Origin: Pontibacter harenae
GTDB lineage: Bacteria; Bacteroidota; Bacteroidia; Cytophagales; Hymenobacteraceae
Assembly: GCF_020907245.1 (NCBI RefSeq)
Contig: NZ_JAJJWH010000006.1
Location: 1 to 64,000, forward strand
Direction: 5' to 3'
DNA length: 64,000 bases
In this document: piece by piece, positions 9,433 through 18,634 of the stretch
Position numbering within the stretch: the stretch's first letter is position 1
How the letters are laid out: the number at the start of each line of letters is the position of its first letter
Notes under the pieces: model-generated
The model's database searches: none
The model's input: the letters and a program-made list of their open reading frames with translations, nothing else
Told to the model about the DNA's origin: nothing
Position numbers and translations under genes: made by a program

Positions 9433-9885
9433 ATGAAGCAGAAAAAAATTTTAGCAATTGCCTCTGCTGGAGGGCATTGGATACAGCTTCTACGATTAAA
9501 ACCTGCTTTCAAATATCATGAACTTATTTTTGTGTCTACAAAAGGGAGCTTTGCGGAAACAGTTGAAGGACACAAGTTTTACCACGTTCCTGATGCTAAT
9601 AGGAAGAATAAACTTGATATTTTAAGATCAGCTATAAAAGTTACAAATTTGATAAGATTAATCAAGCCTGATGTTATAATAACCACTGGAGCTGCTCCTG
9701 GGCTCATGGGGTTACTTGCTGGTAAACTATTAGGTACAAAAACAATTTGGGTAGATAGTATTGCTAACGTTGAGGAGCTATCAATGAGTGGCAGGATTGC
9801 ATCTAAAATTGCAGATAAGGTATATACTCAGTGGGAACACCTTTCAAATGATGAAATAACTTTTAGCGGCAGTGTATTATCATGA
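9433..9885 (+). CDS. Alg14/PssD-like subunit of a split glycosyltransferase
   Basis: 150 residues with ILAIASAGGHWIQLLRLKPAF (residues 6-26); the GGHW loop is the hallmark of Alg14 and of PssD/EpsF/CpsF-type subunits. A second motif, PDVIITTGAAPGLMGLLAGKLLG, resembles the membrane-associated helix that recruits the catalytic partner. Alone it is not a catalyst: Alg14-type proteins bind the acceptor lipid and anchor the Alg13-type donor domain. Its last four bases overlap the start of that partner gene (9882-9885). Confidence 0.88.
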   Translation: MKQKKILAIASAGGHWIQLLRLKPAFKYHELIFVSTKGSFAETVEGHKFYHVPDANRKNKLDILRSAIKVTNLIRLIKPDVIITTGAAPGLMGLLAGKLLGTKTIWVDSIANVEELSMSGRIASKIADKVYTQWEHLSNDEITFSGSVLS

Positions 9886-10472
9886 TATTTGTTACTATAG
9901 GTACACAAGAGCCATTTGATAGGCTTATAAAAGCTATTGATGAAACTGTTCCCCTTTTGGGTGATGTTGAGGTGATTGCTCAGGTGTCTAACACAGGTTA
10001 TCTAGTGAAGAATATGAAAACTCTGGAGTTTGTCTCACCTACTGAGTTTAATACATATTTTGCAAAAGCCAAATTAATAATAAGCCATGCAGGAATGGGT
10101 ACAATCTTATCTGCTTTAGTACAGGAGAAGCCTATTATAGTGATGCCAAGATTAGCAAAACTTGGGGAACATAGGAATGAGCACCAGTTAGCAACAGCCA
10201 ATCGTTTTAATGAGTTAGGTTATATTAATGTAGCTTATGATGAGGCTGACTTAAAAAGTAAAGTATTGGCGATGGTTAATACTTCTTTGGAACCTCTTCA
10301 TAAAATTGGGTATCATGCATCTGATCAACTTATTTCTTCTCTTCAGGAGAGCATTGAACGTCCAAGAAGTGGTAAAGGGCATGTTTGGGTGAAGAAGTCT
10401 AAAAAAGAAAAATCAATTTACAAGTTGATGCTTAGAAAAGTACTAAATAATATTAAACGAGAAACTAAATAG
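9882..10472 (+). CDS. Alg13/PssE-like catalytic subunit of a split glycosyltransferase
   Basis: 196 residues. The start IFVTIGTQEPFDRLIKAID and the donor-site ISHAGMGTILSAL (about residues 68-80), followed by KPIIVMPRLAKLGEHRNEHQLATA, define the GT28 C-terminal domain found in MurG, Alg13 and PssE. With the upstream Alg14-like protein it forms one two-subunit GT-B transferase; the 4-bp overlap supports equimolar synthesis. A basic C-terminal tail of about 30 residues (KKSKKEKSIYKL...) follows the domain. It is the last gene of the AT-rich operon, which ends at the strong hairpin at 10479-10528. Confidence 0.9.
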   Translation: MIFVTIGTQEPFDRLIKAIDETVPLLGDVEVIAQVSNTGYLVKNMKTLEFVSPTEFNTYFAKAKLIISHAGMGTILSALVQEKPIIVMPRLAKLGEHRNEHQLATANRFNELGYINVAYDEADLKSKVLAMVNTSLEPLHKIGYHASDQLISSLQESIERPRSGKGHVWVKKSKKEKSIYKLMLRKVLNNIKRETK

Positions 10473-10478
10473 GAATTC

Positions 10479-10528
10479 TATAATTCAACACGCAGCAAAG
10501 TTATGAATTTGCTGCGTGTTGAATTATA
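10479..10528. terminator. Bidirectional terminator between convergent operons
   Basis: Arms of 21 bp at 10479-10499 and 10508-10528 are perfect inverted complements around an 8-base loop. It begins 7 bp after the last glycosyltransferase stop and ends 7 bp before the fcl stop on the other strand. Both ends of the stem are AT-rich, so it can terminate in either direction. Confidence 0.85.
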
Positions 10529-10534
10529 ATAATA

Positions 10535-11467
10535 TCATGCCCAACTAAGTTCTTTTATTTCTTCGTATACCTTTTGTATACCTTCTTCAAGAGATATCTT
10601 AGCCTTCCATCCGAAAGAGTGTAATTTAGATACGTCCATCAATTTACGAGGAGTGCCATCTGGCTTGGTCTTATCCAGTACAATCTCTCCTTCATACCCT
10701 ACGGTTTTTTGCACCAGTTTTGCCAGGTCTAGAATGGAGATGTCTTCACCAACCCCAATGTTTACCAAACCTGGCTCATTGTAATTTTGCATCAGGTAGA
10801 AACAAGCATCGGCCAGGTCGTCGGCATGTAAAAATTCGCGCTTAGGCGTGCCCGTTCCCCAAAGTTCTACGGTCGGCGCATTGGTTTCTTTTGCTGTAAT
10901 GAACTTGCGCAATAATGCTGGTAGCACGTGTGAGTTCTTCAGGTCGTAGTTATCATTCGGGCCGTACAGGTTCGTAGGCATCACCGAAATAAAGTTACAG
11001 CCGTACTGATCTCTATAGGCGTCGCACAGCTTTATGCCAGCTATTTTAGCAATGGCATAAGGCTCATTTGTTGGCTCTAGTGGCCCTGTAAGCAGATACT
11101 CTTCTTTTAAAGGTTGTGGTGCCAGTTTCGGGTAAATGCAGGATGAACCCAGGAACATAAGCTTCTGCACGTTATTCAGGTAAGAGGCATGAATAACGTT
11201 GTTCTGGATCATCAGGTTATCGTACAGAAATTCTCCCCGGTACGTATTATTGGCTACAATTCCCCCTACTTTAGCAGCAGCCAGGAAAACATAATCAGGT
11301 TTTTCTGTAGCGAAGAAATCATTTACCGCTCCCTGGTTACGAAGGTCCAGCTCTTTGGATGTACGTACGATAATGTTGTTATAGCCTGCTGCCTCTAGCC
11401 TTCTGATAATAGCTGAGCCGACCATTCCTCTATGGCCGGCTACATAAATTTTATTTTTTACTTCCAT
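10535..11467 (-). CDS. fcl: GDP-L-fucose synthase
   Basis: 310 residues of the extended SDR family. It converts GDP-4-keto-6-deoxy-D-mannose to GDP-L-fucose by 3,5-epimerisation and NADPH reduction. Visible: the Rossmann loop [10 protein letters not shown] (10-19), LAAAKVGGI, the GSSCIYP block with S108 and C110, Y137 and K141 of the YxxxK catalytic pair ([10 protein letters not shown]), and [14 protein letters not shown]. Length matches the family (about 310-320). It lies directly after gmd with no spacer, so the two form the two-step fucose operon and supply donor for the neighbouring glycosyltransferases. GC content is clearly higher than in the convergent AT-rich operon. Confidence 0.96.
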   Translation of the reverse strand: MEVKNKIYVAGHRGMVGSAIIRRLEAAGYNNIIVRTSKELDLRNQGAVNDFFATEKPDYVFLAAAKVGGIVANNTYRGEFLYDNLMIQNNVIHASYLNNVQKLMFLGSSCIYPKLAPQPLKEEYLLTGPLEPTNEPYAIAKIAGIKLCDAYRDQYGCNFISVMPTNLYGPNDNYDLKNSHVLPALLRKFITAKETNAPTVELWGTGTPKREFLHADDLADACFYLMQNYNEPGLVNIGVGEDISILDLAKLVQKTVGYEGEIVLDKTKPDGTPRKLMDVSKLHSFGWKAKISLEEGIQKVYEEIKELSWA

Positions 11468-12580
11468 TTATTCGAACTGGTTCTTTACGCGGTAGCCTTT
11501 ATCCTGTAACATTTTCTCTCTGTGGAAGTGCTGTATGTCAGCTTCCATCATATCTTTGACAAGCGCTGGTAAATCATATTGAGGCTCCCAGCCAAGTTTA
11601 GTTTTTGATTTGGTCGGATCTCCAATTAAAAGCTCTACTTCCGTTGGACGGAAGTAACGAGGGTCAACTGCCACAACTTCTTTTCCTACTTCCAGCTGGA
11701 AGTCAGGATTTGAGCAAGAAACGACTACGCCTTTCTCTTCCACTCCCTCTCCAGAAAACTCTAATTCTATGCCTGTCTCAGCAAAGGCCATCTTCACGAA
11801 ATCGCGTACAGTAGTTGTAATACCTGTCGCAATTACATAATCTTCTGGCGTATCCTGCTGCAGAATGCGCCACATCGCTTCAACATAATCTTTGGCATGG
11901 CCCCAATCGCGACGAGCATCCAAGTTGCCAAGGTAAAGCTTGTCCTGCAGGCTCATGGCTATTTTAGCTGCGCCGCGTGTAATTTTACGTGTAACGAAGG
12001 TTTCACCTCTTAAAGGAGATTCGTGGTTGAACAGGATACCGTTGCAGGCATACATGTTGTAGGCTTCACGGTAGTTTACGGTAATCCAGTAGCCGTACAG
12101 TTTTGCTACCGCGTAAGGTGAGCGTGGGTAAAAAGGAGTCGTTTCAGATTGCGGCACTGCCTGCACCAAGCCATAAAGCTCAGAGGTAGAGGCTTGGTAA
12201 ACTCTTGTTTTTTCGGTTAGCCCCAGAATACGGATAGCCTCCAGAATACGTAGCGTACCGATACCGTCAGCATTCGCTGTATATTCAGGTGTATCGAAGC
12301 TCACCTTTACATGGCTCATGGCACCCAGGTTATATATTTCATCTGGTTGCACTTGCTGTACAATACGTATAATGTTTGTAGAGTCGCTAAGGTCACCATA
12401 ATGCAGGTGGAAGCGCACGTTTTCCTCGTGCGGGTCCTGGTACAAATGATCAATGCGATCGGTATTGAACAAGGAACTTCTACGCTTGATGCCATGCACC
12501 TCGTACCCTTTTTCCAACAATAAATCTGCCAGGTAAGCACCATCTTGTCCTGTGATGCCTGTGATAAGAGCTTTTTTCAT
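11468..12580 (-). CDS. gmd: GDP-mannose 4,6-dehydratase
   Basis: 370 residues, the usual length for Gmd. It dehydrates GDP-D-mannose to GDP-4-keto-6-deoxy-D-mannose, the first step toward GDP-L-fucose. Motifs: [15 protein letters not shown] (7-21, NADP loop), [16 protein letters not shown] (131-137) with the catalytic Ser/Thr and Glu, [10 protein letters not shown] (154-163) with Y156 and K160, and [17 protein letters not shown], a signature specific to Gmd. The ATG at 12580 is the first in frame; a TATATTTG box lies about 135 bp upstream. Cotranscribed with fcl. Confidence 0.97.
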   Translation of the reverse strand: MKKALITGITGQDGAYLADLLLEKGYEVHGIKRRSSLFNTDRIDHLYQDPHEENVRFHLHYGDLSDSTNIIRIVQQVQPDEIYNLGAMSHVKVSFDTPEYTANADGIGTLRILEAIRILGLTEKTRVYQASTSELYGLVQAVPQSETTPFYPRSPYAVAKLYGYWITVNYREAYNMYACNGILFNHESPLRGETFVTRKITRGAAKIAMSLQDKLYLGNLDARRDWGHAKDYVEAMWRILQQDTPEDYVIATGITTTVRDFVKMAFAETGIELEFSGEGVEEKGVVVSCSNPDFQLEVGKEVVAVDPRYFRPTEVELLIGDPTKSKTKLGWEPQYDLPALVKDMMEADIQHFHREKMLQDKGYRVKNQFE

Positions 12581-13692
12581 TCTATTATGATATAAGTAAT
12601 TCTATAGGATTATCATTTTTATATGGGCAGCTGTGAAAGGCTGCAATGATATAGTGTAGACAAGCTAAGGTAAAGCTATTCGGCTTTAGATTCTTAAAAT
12701 TTTACAAATATAATATTCTAAACTAAACTACAACAATTGATAGTGAATAATTTCTCTATTTCGAAAACTATGAAAAAAGTTTAGTATATATCTTGTGATT
12801 TATCTCAATAAAGATTCAATACGGGATGCTCTTCCATGAATAAATTGATGCCTGAGATTTAGAACCCACCCCTAACCCCTTCCAAGATAGGATTTCCGAA
12901 ATGAGAGTGTCCGTTCTACTTGCTAAAGAGTGCTTTTGGCTTATATCTACCCTTTTTAACTGTTCTACGTTGTTGATTATTAACCTGATGTAGAGAAACT
13001 ATATCCTTCAAACTACTAGTTGCGGTAATGTACATACTTGACCAGTATACAACCACAGTGATGTTATGCAATAGCTAAATGAGGCATTCTACTCCTTTAA
13101 AAAATGAGGAACGAACTACCAAGTTTACACCCCTATGTTACCTTCAAGGGAATAATCATTCCCACTGCTGATGCTGATTTTTAAATAACAGCTATTCTAA
13201 ATTAGGTATGGAATAGAAATTAAACTCAAGCTCTCGTCTGCGTCAAAATCCAGGTTGAAGCTCCGATGGCAATCATTGTATTTCCTACAAGATGATTCTA
13301 AGCAAAGATGAACTATAAATAGAAAAGGTAAGTGTGAACTCAATCTTCTATGAACAGGTAAGGTAATCTGTTTAAAACATAGAAATGTAATGATGCTAAT
13401 ATTTAAAATTGTTTATATAGATAAAAAATATTTATGATAAAAGATGGATAGTTGTTCTGAATATATAGTTGGTAAATAGTACATTATGTTTTGAGGTAAT
13501 CTTGTTTGTTATAGTGAGTAACTCAAAATATCAATAAAATTATTGGTATTGTGTACTATTTTTGTTGATATTACAATCATTCTTTTTGGAATAAATTTTT
13601 ATTTGTTGTCGCTACGCAATCATTATAAAAAGGTTTATGTTTGTATGCTTTTATTGCTTTTGCAAGAGTCCTGTTCAAAAGTAAATGCTTTT
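12581..13692. other. Gene-free AT-rich interval between gmd and the first sugar-phosphate transferase
   Basis: No convincing coding frame in 1.1 kb; open frames here are short and low in complexity. It holds the gmd promoter candidate and one degenerate copy of the C-rich dispersed repeat (near 12863-12893, with ACCCACCCCTAACCCC). The last ~250 bp before 13693 are strongly AT-rich and probably carry the promoter of the divergent transferase gene, but I see no perfect TAnnTTTG box. Confidence 0.6.
12715..12722 (-). promoter_or_regulatory. Bacteroidota -7 box upstream of gmd
   Basis: Reading the minus strand, TATATTTG fits the Bacteroidota -7 consensus TAnnTTTG. About 20 bp further upstream the minus strand reads GTTG rather than the ideal TTTG, so the -33 half is weak. 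It would give a leader of roughly 130 nt before gmd. Confidence 0.45.
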
Positions 13693-15090
13693 ATGACATA
13701 CAGATACACAACTTTTTCGAAGACACTTAATTTGGTTATTGACTTTAGTATTCTGAATCTGGCTCTTTATACCTGTTTTGTTGTGGAGAACCCTGAAAGG
13801 ATCTGGATGAATGTACCCGAACAATACCGTAAGGAGTTTCTGTTGCTCAACCTTACCTGGTTCTACTGTTCTACTTCCTGTAAATTGTATGAGAATATAT
13901 TCCGAAGGGATGCCATTCCGACCATTAGCATAACTTTAAAATCGTTGCTGGGTTTCGCATTTCTTGTATTTGTGCAAATGCTCGTGCTTCCACAATTTCA
14001 GCTATCCAATTACTTTTTACTTTGCTTTTTTGCTCTGCTGTGCTTTTTTATACTGGCCTGGAAAACAACCTTCCTGCTTGTCAGAAAGCCCAGGCGATGG
14101 TCACTCATCAAATTTAAACGAATAGTGGTGGTGGGTGCTGGAACCCAAGGAATGGATCTGTATAACTACATCGAAAAAAACAAGCACTTAGGCTATGAGG
14201 TAGTAGGCTTTTTTGATGACAATGTGGCCGCTTTGCCTATTGCTAACAACCTGGTGTTAGGTAAGGTGGCCGACTGTATGGACTATGTAGAGCAGCACAA
14301 CATAGCTGAGGTTTATTGTGCTTTACCAGATATAGCTAGAGATAAGATCCTGATGCTGATGGAGGAGTCGGACAAGCGGATGATACGCATTAAACTGGTG
14401 CCTGATGTAAAAGACTATTTTAAGGAAAACTTTATGGTGGAGATGTATGGGCACATGCCGATCCTAACGCCCCGAAGAGAGCCGCTTGGTGATAAGGCGA
14501 ATGAAGTGGTGAAAAGAGCTTTTGATGTGGCTTTTTCGCTGGCTGTTTCACTTTTCCTGTTAAGCTGGTTTATTCCTTTGATGGCTATCATTATAAAACT
14601 TGATTCTAAAGGACCTGTTTTTTTCAGGCAGTTACGCTCAGGCAAAAATAACAGGCCCTTTTATTGCCTTAAGTTCAGGAGCATGAGCGTGAACAGCGAC
14701 TCTGATAGTAAACAAGCTACCAAAGGTGATGCCCGCATCACACGTGTGGGTGCGTTTATCCGGAAAACCAGCATTGATGAATTGCCGCAGTTCCTGAATG
14801 TGTTGATGGGAGATATGTCTGTCGTAGGGCCTCGCCCACACATGTTGAAGCATACTCAGGATTATTCTGTTCTGATCGAGAAGTTTATGGTTCGCCATTT
14901 TCTGACGCCTGGTATTACAGGTTGGGCGCAGGTAAGTGGGTTCAGAGGGGATACAACAGAGACAATAGAGATGGAGAAGCGGGTAGAGGCAGATATCTGG
15001 TACCTGGAGAACTGGTCTTTTTTACTTGACCTGAAAATAGTTGTCCTCACATTCTGGCAGGCCGTTCGGGGAGACAAAAAAGCATTTTAA
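13693..15090 (+). CDS. Undecaprenyl-phosphate sugar phosphotransferase (WcaJ-like chain initiator)
   Basis: 465 residues. The N-terminal third has about four or five membrane helices, the middle holds a Rossmann-like CoA-binding fold ([22 protein letters not shown]), and the C-terminal ~190 residues form the bacterial sugar transferase domain: [70 protein letters not shown]. It moves a sugar-1-phosphate from a UDP-sugar to undecaprenyl phosphate and so starts repeat-unit synthesis. The ATG at 13693 is chosen because the paralogue at 20712 starts with the same MTY(R/K)Y(T/S)TF sequence; the frame is open a further 150 bp upstream. Confidence 0.94.
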   Translation: MTYRYTTFSKTLNLVIDFSILNLALYTCFVVENPERIWMNVPEQYRKEFLLLNLTWFYCSTSCKLYENIFRRDAIPTISITLKSLLGFAFLVFVQMLVLPQFQLSNYFLLCFFALLCFFILAWKTTFLLVRKPRRWSLIKFKRIVVVGAGTQGMDLYNYIEKNKHLGYEVVGFFDDNVAALPIANNLVLGKVADCMDYVEQHNIAEVYCALPDIARDKILMLMEESDKRMIRIKLVPDVKDYFKENFMVEMYGHMPILTPRREPLGDKANEVVKRAFDVAFSLAVSLFLLSWFIPLMAIIIKLDSKGPVFFRQLRSGKNNRPFYCLKFRSMSVNSDSDSKQATKGDARITRVGAFIRKTSIDELPQFLNVLMGDMSVVGPRPHMLKHTQDYSVLIEKFMVRHFLTPGITGWAQVSGFRGDTTETIEMEKRVEADIWYLENWSFLLDLKIVVLTFWQAVRGDKKAF

Positions 15091-15312
15091 TAGTATATAA
15101 GCCCTTTTTTCAGTGATCATCTTTAATATCCTAGTGCTGAACCTGCTTATATGCAGCATCTGAAATTTGTATTAACCATATTTTCTTTTAAACTATTATT
15201 GCAAAACTATACATAAAATTATATGCATTATTGTATATATAAAAAAATATATTTATAATTGTTCAAAAATACACTGATGCAAAACTTTTACCTGTCCAAT
15301 AATTACCAGACC

Positions 15313-16095
15313 ATGTTGAAAAAGATACATATGAAAGCCCTTTTCCTGGCAGCCACACTTGTTTTTTTATTAAGTTTTACAATTGACGCCCAGGCTCAGC
15401 GGAGCTATAGCCCAAAGTTTAGGGGCAGTTTATATAACAGTTTCAGACGAGCTGATAAGTGGACCTTTATAGCTGGAACAGGTATATCTGTTATGAACAG
15501 CGACAACACGACGAGAAACTACAGCAGTAGCATAGGATTGATGAAGGGGAATGGCTATGGGGTAAATGCTAATGCAGGAGTGATGTATCAATTTACTCCT
15601 CAGGTGGCTTTGTTGGGAAACCTGGAATACGCGCGTTTTAATGGTGCACAAGATATGGCTGGATATAAGCTTAAAAATAGCTTTTCATTTAGTTCTGAAG
15701 CAGTTTCTTTTTCAGGATCAGCTGTTTTCAATATAGCCAATAACTATACGCTTGCAGGCTTATACAGAAGATCCATTCGTAACCGTATGATTATGGTGCC
15801 TTATGCGAAGGTTGGGCTTGGTGTGATGCGCTATAATGCTGTTTCTTTTGGTGAAGCAACTGATGAGCCAGATTCTGAATTTAAGCCTACTTACCCAGCT
15901 ATTGCAGCTGTTATACCAGTTAGTGCTGGCCTTCGTTTCAGATGCTCAAACGAGTTCAGTTTTGCTCCAGAGCTTACATTAAACCTAACAACAACAGATT
16001 ATTTAGATAATACGAAAAGAAAAGGTGGTTACACTGGTAGTACTGATCAGTTTGTTACTGCATCTATAAAAGTATTTTATACACCTCATTTGTAA
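15313..16095 (+). CDS. Secreted outer-membrane beta-barrel protein, unknown function
   Basis: 260 residues from ATG at 15313; upstream TTG/ATG starts (15259, 15277) would put extra residues before the signal peptide. A clear signal peptide (KKIHMKALFLAATLVFLLSFTIDAQAQ) ends near residue 29 with an AQA-Q cleavage site. The mature part is rich in alternating hydrophobic/polar strands and glycine (GYGVNANAGVMYQFTPQVALLGNLEYARF), ends in an aromatic-hydrophobic strand (VTASIKVFYTPHL), and resembles the OmpW/PorT-like 8-strand barrels common in Bacteroidota. Its position between initiator and Wzi genes suggests, but does not prove, a role in surface glycan export. Confidence 0.7.
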   Translation: MLKKIHMKALFLAATLVFLLSFTIDAQAQRSYSPKFRGSLYNSFRRADKWTFIAGTGISVMNSDNTTRNYSSSIGLMKGNGYGVNANAGVMYQFTPQVALLGNLEYARFNGAQDMAGYKLKNSFSFSSEAVSFSGSAVFNIANNYTLAGLYRRSIRNRMIMVPYAKVGLGVMRYNAVSFGEATDEPDSEFKPTYPAIAAVIPVSAGLRFRCSNEFSFAPELTLNLTTTDYLDNTKRKGGYTGSTDQFVTASIKVFYTPHL

Positions 16096-16104
16096 CGAAG
16101 TAAA

Positions 16105-16143
16105 GGGACACAAGTATCACGACACAAGATGTAAGACTTTTTG
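16105..16143 (+). repeat. Dispersed stop-codon-proximal repeat, copy 1
   Basis: Carries GACACAAGTATCACGACACA and then AAGACTTTTTG. It begins 10 bp after the barrel-protein stop codon. The same core recurs at 24709-24750, 38897-38934, 59766-59806 (reverse) and 63148-63191. Confidence 0.75.
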
Positions 16144-16285
16144 TGAAGGAATGTGCTGATATTTATTATGCTGTAAATAATCATGCGCTTTCCTTCATGT
16201 AAAACTAATTTTGTTTCCTCATTTAACTTTGTTTTGAGTTGGCTTTCTACAGCACTATAACGAATGGTTGGAGGATTTAGCATAA

Positions 16286-16318
16286 AGCGGGCCTTGGGAG
16301 CTAATCCCAAGGCCCGCT
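16286..16318. terminator. GC-rich hairpin downstream of the barrel-protein gene
   Basis: AGCGGGCCTTGGGA and its exact complement TCCCAAGGCCCGCT enclose a 5-base loop (stem 14 bp). Only a short T-poor tail follows (CTATTTCTG), so it may be a terminator or a transcript-end stabiliser. Confidence 0.6.
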
Positions 16319-16480
16319 CTATTTCTGTTATATTTTGGAAATTTTAACTGTCAATTTTGTTAGCATGTTGCTGTACTGACACTGCACCTCAAGAAGGTAT
16401 AAAATAAAAAGTTTCCTTCCGAATAAAAGTACTATGTTTGTTTTAAATCTGACGGTATTATAAAGTGTTCTGATGGAGAA

Positions 16481-16508
16481 GTTGTTGGTGAAAACACACA
16501 ACAACGGC
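16481..16508 (+). repeat. 28-bp palindromic dispersed repeat, copy 1
   Basis: GTTGTTG and CAACAAC flank an 11-base centre, followed by GGC. Near-identical copies lie at 59589-59616 (reverse) and 59667-59694 (direct). Confidence 0.7.
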
Positions 16509-16616
16509 AAACAGCATCTTTCAGTTGAAGTAATAGGGGGGAGGCATCTATAAACTAGATTTTATCAGGATGAAACAACATAAGATTAAAAATACTGCCT
16601 AACTTACTGAACTTAA

Positions 16617-16657
16617 GCTCCCCTACTTGGATAAGGAGGGGTTGGGGGTGGTTGGAT
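16617..16657 (+). repeat. C/G-rich REP-like repeat, copy with hairpin
   Basis: CTCCCCTACTTGGATAAGGAGGGG forms an imperfect hairpin and is followed by TTGGGGGTGGTTGGAT. The copy at 24822-24861 aligns over the same length and beyond; related sequences occur at 12863, 22146 and 22350. Confidence 0.65.
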
Positions 16658-17066
16658 ACAAGGGCCAATTGCTATTGCAAGATTGCGGGAATAACAACAC
16701 GCGTATTTTTATAAAGCTGCTTATTACTTGAATCCGTTGCTGCTTATTTCACTTGTTTGCGCGAATTTCCAAGTTCATGACTTGCAGATGATGTGACGTC
16801 TCCGACTTGTAAAGCCTAACAAAGACTGTTCCGTCTGCCAACATAATCTCACATGTATTTAAACCTCCTACCGTACAAAGCAATTCTCGTGCCTTTGTGT
16901 GATGTGATAGGACTCTTCGTGTCCGTCAAGTCGCAGACTCGACAGTATTATTAGGCGCGGGAATTATTCCCGCGCCAGGTTTAGCTGAGAAGTTTACAGG
17001 CTATCATACCTCGGGTAAAACCTGCAGAGGCTCCTTCTAAATAGTTTTCCTTCAATGAAATTCTTG

Positions 17067-17100
17067 AAACTTACCCTTGATAGTCATCAAGGGTAAGTTT
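17067..17100 (-). terminator. Terminator of the Wzi-like operon
   Basis: AAACTTACCCTTGAT and its exact complement (17086-17100) surround a 4-base loop, about 35 bp past the stop codon of the minus-strand gene at 17135. Confidence 0.7.
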
Positions 17101-17134
17101 ACAATGAAAGGGCTTGTATAGAGTTTGGCTATTC

Positions 17135-18595
17135 TTACCAGTTTTTAGATAATTTCATCATTCCTCCCAAAGAGTTGGTATACAAATTTCCAACATCAAG
17201 GGCGGAAACAAAACCGAAGCGATAGCCGTTATTTAAGTTTTTTCCTAACTCCAGATAAGTCGATATTTGCTTTAGCCCCTCTGCATCTGCGGCAGTATTT
17301 GCTCCACTGCTACTGCCATAAGTGTTACCTGTTAAGTCAGCCCTGTAGGTGCCGTAGTTTTCAGAGAAGGAAGCTTTAGCAGTAACATTCCATTCTTTCA
17401 CTTTTCCTTCCACACCCATATGAACAGCAACAACTCTGTTGTTGATAAAGTAAGGTGCACTGTCTGTTAGCAGTTCTTCTTTTACATAGTTCTTGGTACT
17501 GATAAGAGGCGTACCTAGTCCCATTTCCTGGTATGACCAGCCCTGTGTATAGATGTAATTGTTGTAATAATCTTCATAACCAAGTAAATCGAGGTTATTC
17601 CAGGTGCTTCCTGCCTGATTTTTTGTGTAAAGCACTTCAAAAACCAATTTTTTCCACTGAACTTGTTTATTGGAGATACGCTTGTTCTCAAGGCTCAGTC
17701 CGTTTAAACCGTCGGGGAAGTTGGCAAAATGAATAAAGGCATCTTTGTCGTAATAGTGCTGTCTGTAAGCTAAGATGCTCAAATTTCTGAAGTCATACGT
17801 AATGCCAAGATCAACAGATCCTACGTGGTTGCCTACCTTGGACCATTCAAACGTTTTACCTGCGACAGCATACCAATATTCCTGCTTAGAAGACAATTTA
17901 AATTCTTTGGGCGGGTAAATTATTTTGCTGTCACCCCAGAAGACTTGGTGATTAATTCCGCCATAGAATTTTACCTTCCAATTGGGGCTGCCAATGCGCC
18001 CGTACAGCGACTTCTGATGAAGATATGTTTTTGCTTGTGGCGTTTGTCTTTTTCCAAAGCGTGCATACGTTTCTCCTACCCATCCGTGGGCAAAGTTTCC
18101 TTTTACGGCAAAAAAACCTTTCCACAGGGGCAGAGGGTAGAATTCTGGTATGCTGATCTGCACCTTCGGTATTCCCAAGGCATTGCCAGAGACGGAGAAT
18201 GCTCCAGAGGAGAGGGTTGTATCTACCAGGCCCATGATCTCTTTTGAGCGCCCCGCCTTCAGCTCGAAGGGCCCAACGCGCAGCTTTCCGTAGCCCTCTA
18301 TGAGAAGCAGTTCTGTTCTTTCGCCTATGTTGGCCCTTCCCTCGAAGGAGGCTCCCCAGTCAAAGAGCCTGGTGCGGGTGCTGTCATAGTCCCTGCTCAC
18401 GCGGTTGATGATGCTCAGGGAGGTGCCAGGAAGAGGAACGCTGCCGTACTGGTTTGACCTCAGCCAGAAGGGCAGCCGTTCGGAGGAGGAGCTAGCCACT
18501 CCCTGTACCTCATAGCCATAGTGGAAGTTACTGGACTGGGAGTAACCGAGGAGGCTAATAAAAGAAAGAATAAGAGTGATGTAAAGCTTAAACAT
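17135..18595 (-). CDS. Wzi-family outer-membrane capsule assembly protein (copy 1)
   Basis: 486 residues. A signal peptide (LYITLILSFISLLGYSQ) is followed by the motif LPFWLRSNQYGSVP (41-54), typical of Bacteroidota members of the Caps_assemb_Wzi family, then alternating strand patterns through to the C-terminus, consistent with the 18-strand Wzi barrel (E. coli Wzi, 479 residues). Wzi anchors capsular polysaccharide at the cell surface. It is a tandem paralogue of the gene at 18635: the first ~180 residues are nearly identical (SLSIINRVSRDYDST, RSKEIMGLVDTTLSSGAFS), the rest diverge. Forty bp separate the two, and they are probably cotranscribed. Confidence 0.86.
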   Translation of the reverse strand: MFKLYITLILSFISLLGYSQSSNFHYGYEVQGVASSSSERLPFWLRSNQYGSVPLPGTSLSIINRVSRDYDSTRTRLFDWGASFEGRANIGERTELLLIEGYGKLRVGPFELKAGRSKEIMGLVDTTLSSGAFSVSGNALGIPKVQISIPEFYPLPLWKGFFAVKGNFAHGWVGETYARFGKRQTPQAKTYLHQKSLYGRIGSPNWKVKFYGGINHQVFWGDSKIIYPPKEFKLSSKQEYWYAVAGKTFEWSKVGNHVGSVDLGITYDFRNLSILAYRQHYYDKDAFIHFANFPDGLNGLSLENKRISNKQVQWKKLVFEVLYTKNQAGSTWNNLDLLGYEDYYNNYIYTQGWSYQEMGLGTPLISTKNYVKEELLTDSAPYFINNRVVAVHMGVEGKVKEWNVTAKASFSENYGTYRADLTGNTYGSSSGANTAADAEGLKQISTYLELGKNLNNGYRFGFVSALDVGNLYTNSLGGMMKLSKNW

Positions 18596-18634
18596 GATGG
18601 TGCCGAATAAAGACAGAATTATGAACAGTTATCC

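Larger units (their letters stand above)
16096..17134. other. Gene-free interval packed with short repeats and hairpins
   Basis: About 1 kb without a credible gene. In order it holds the stop-proximal repeat (16105), a 14-bp-stem hairpin (16286), a palindromic GTTGTTG...CAACAAC element (16481), a GGAGGGGTTGGGGGTGG repeat (16617), a GGCGCGGGAA/TTCCCGCGCC hairpin (16954-16976) and the terminator of the minus-strand Wzi gene (17067). Confidence 0.65.

Noticed and set aside
13543-13692. N-terminal extension of the first sugar-phosphate transferase
   Set aside because: The paralogue begins at the same MTY motif, and the extra 50 residues are AT-rich and not family-like.
16328-16510. 60-codon minus-strand frame in the repeat-rich interval
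   Set aside because: It overlaps a dispersed repeat and has no coding features.
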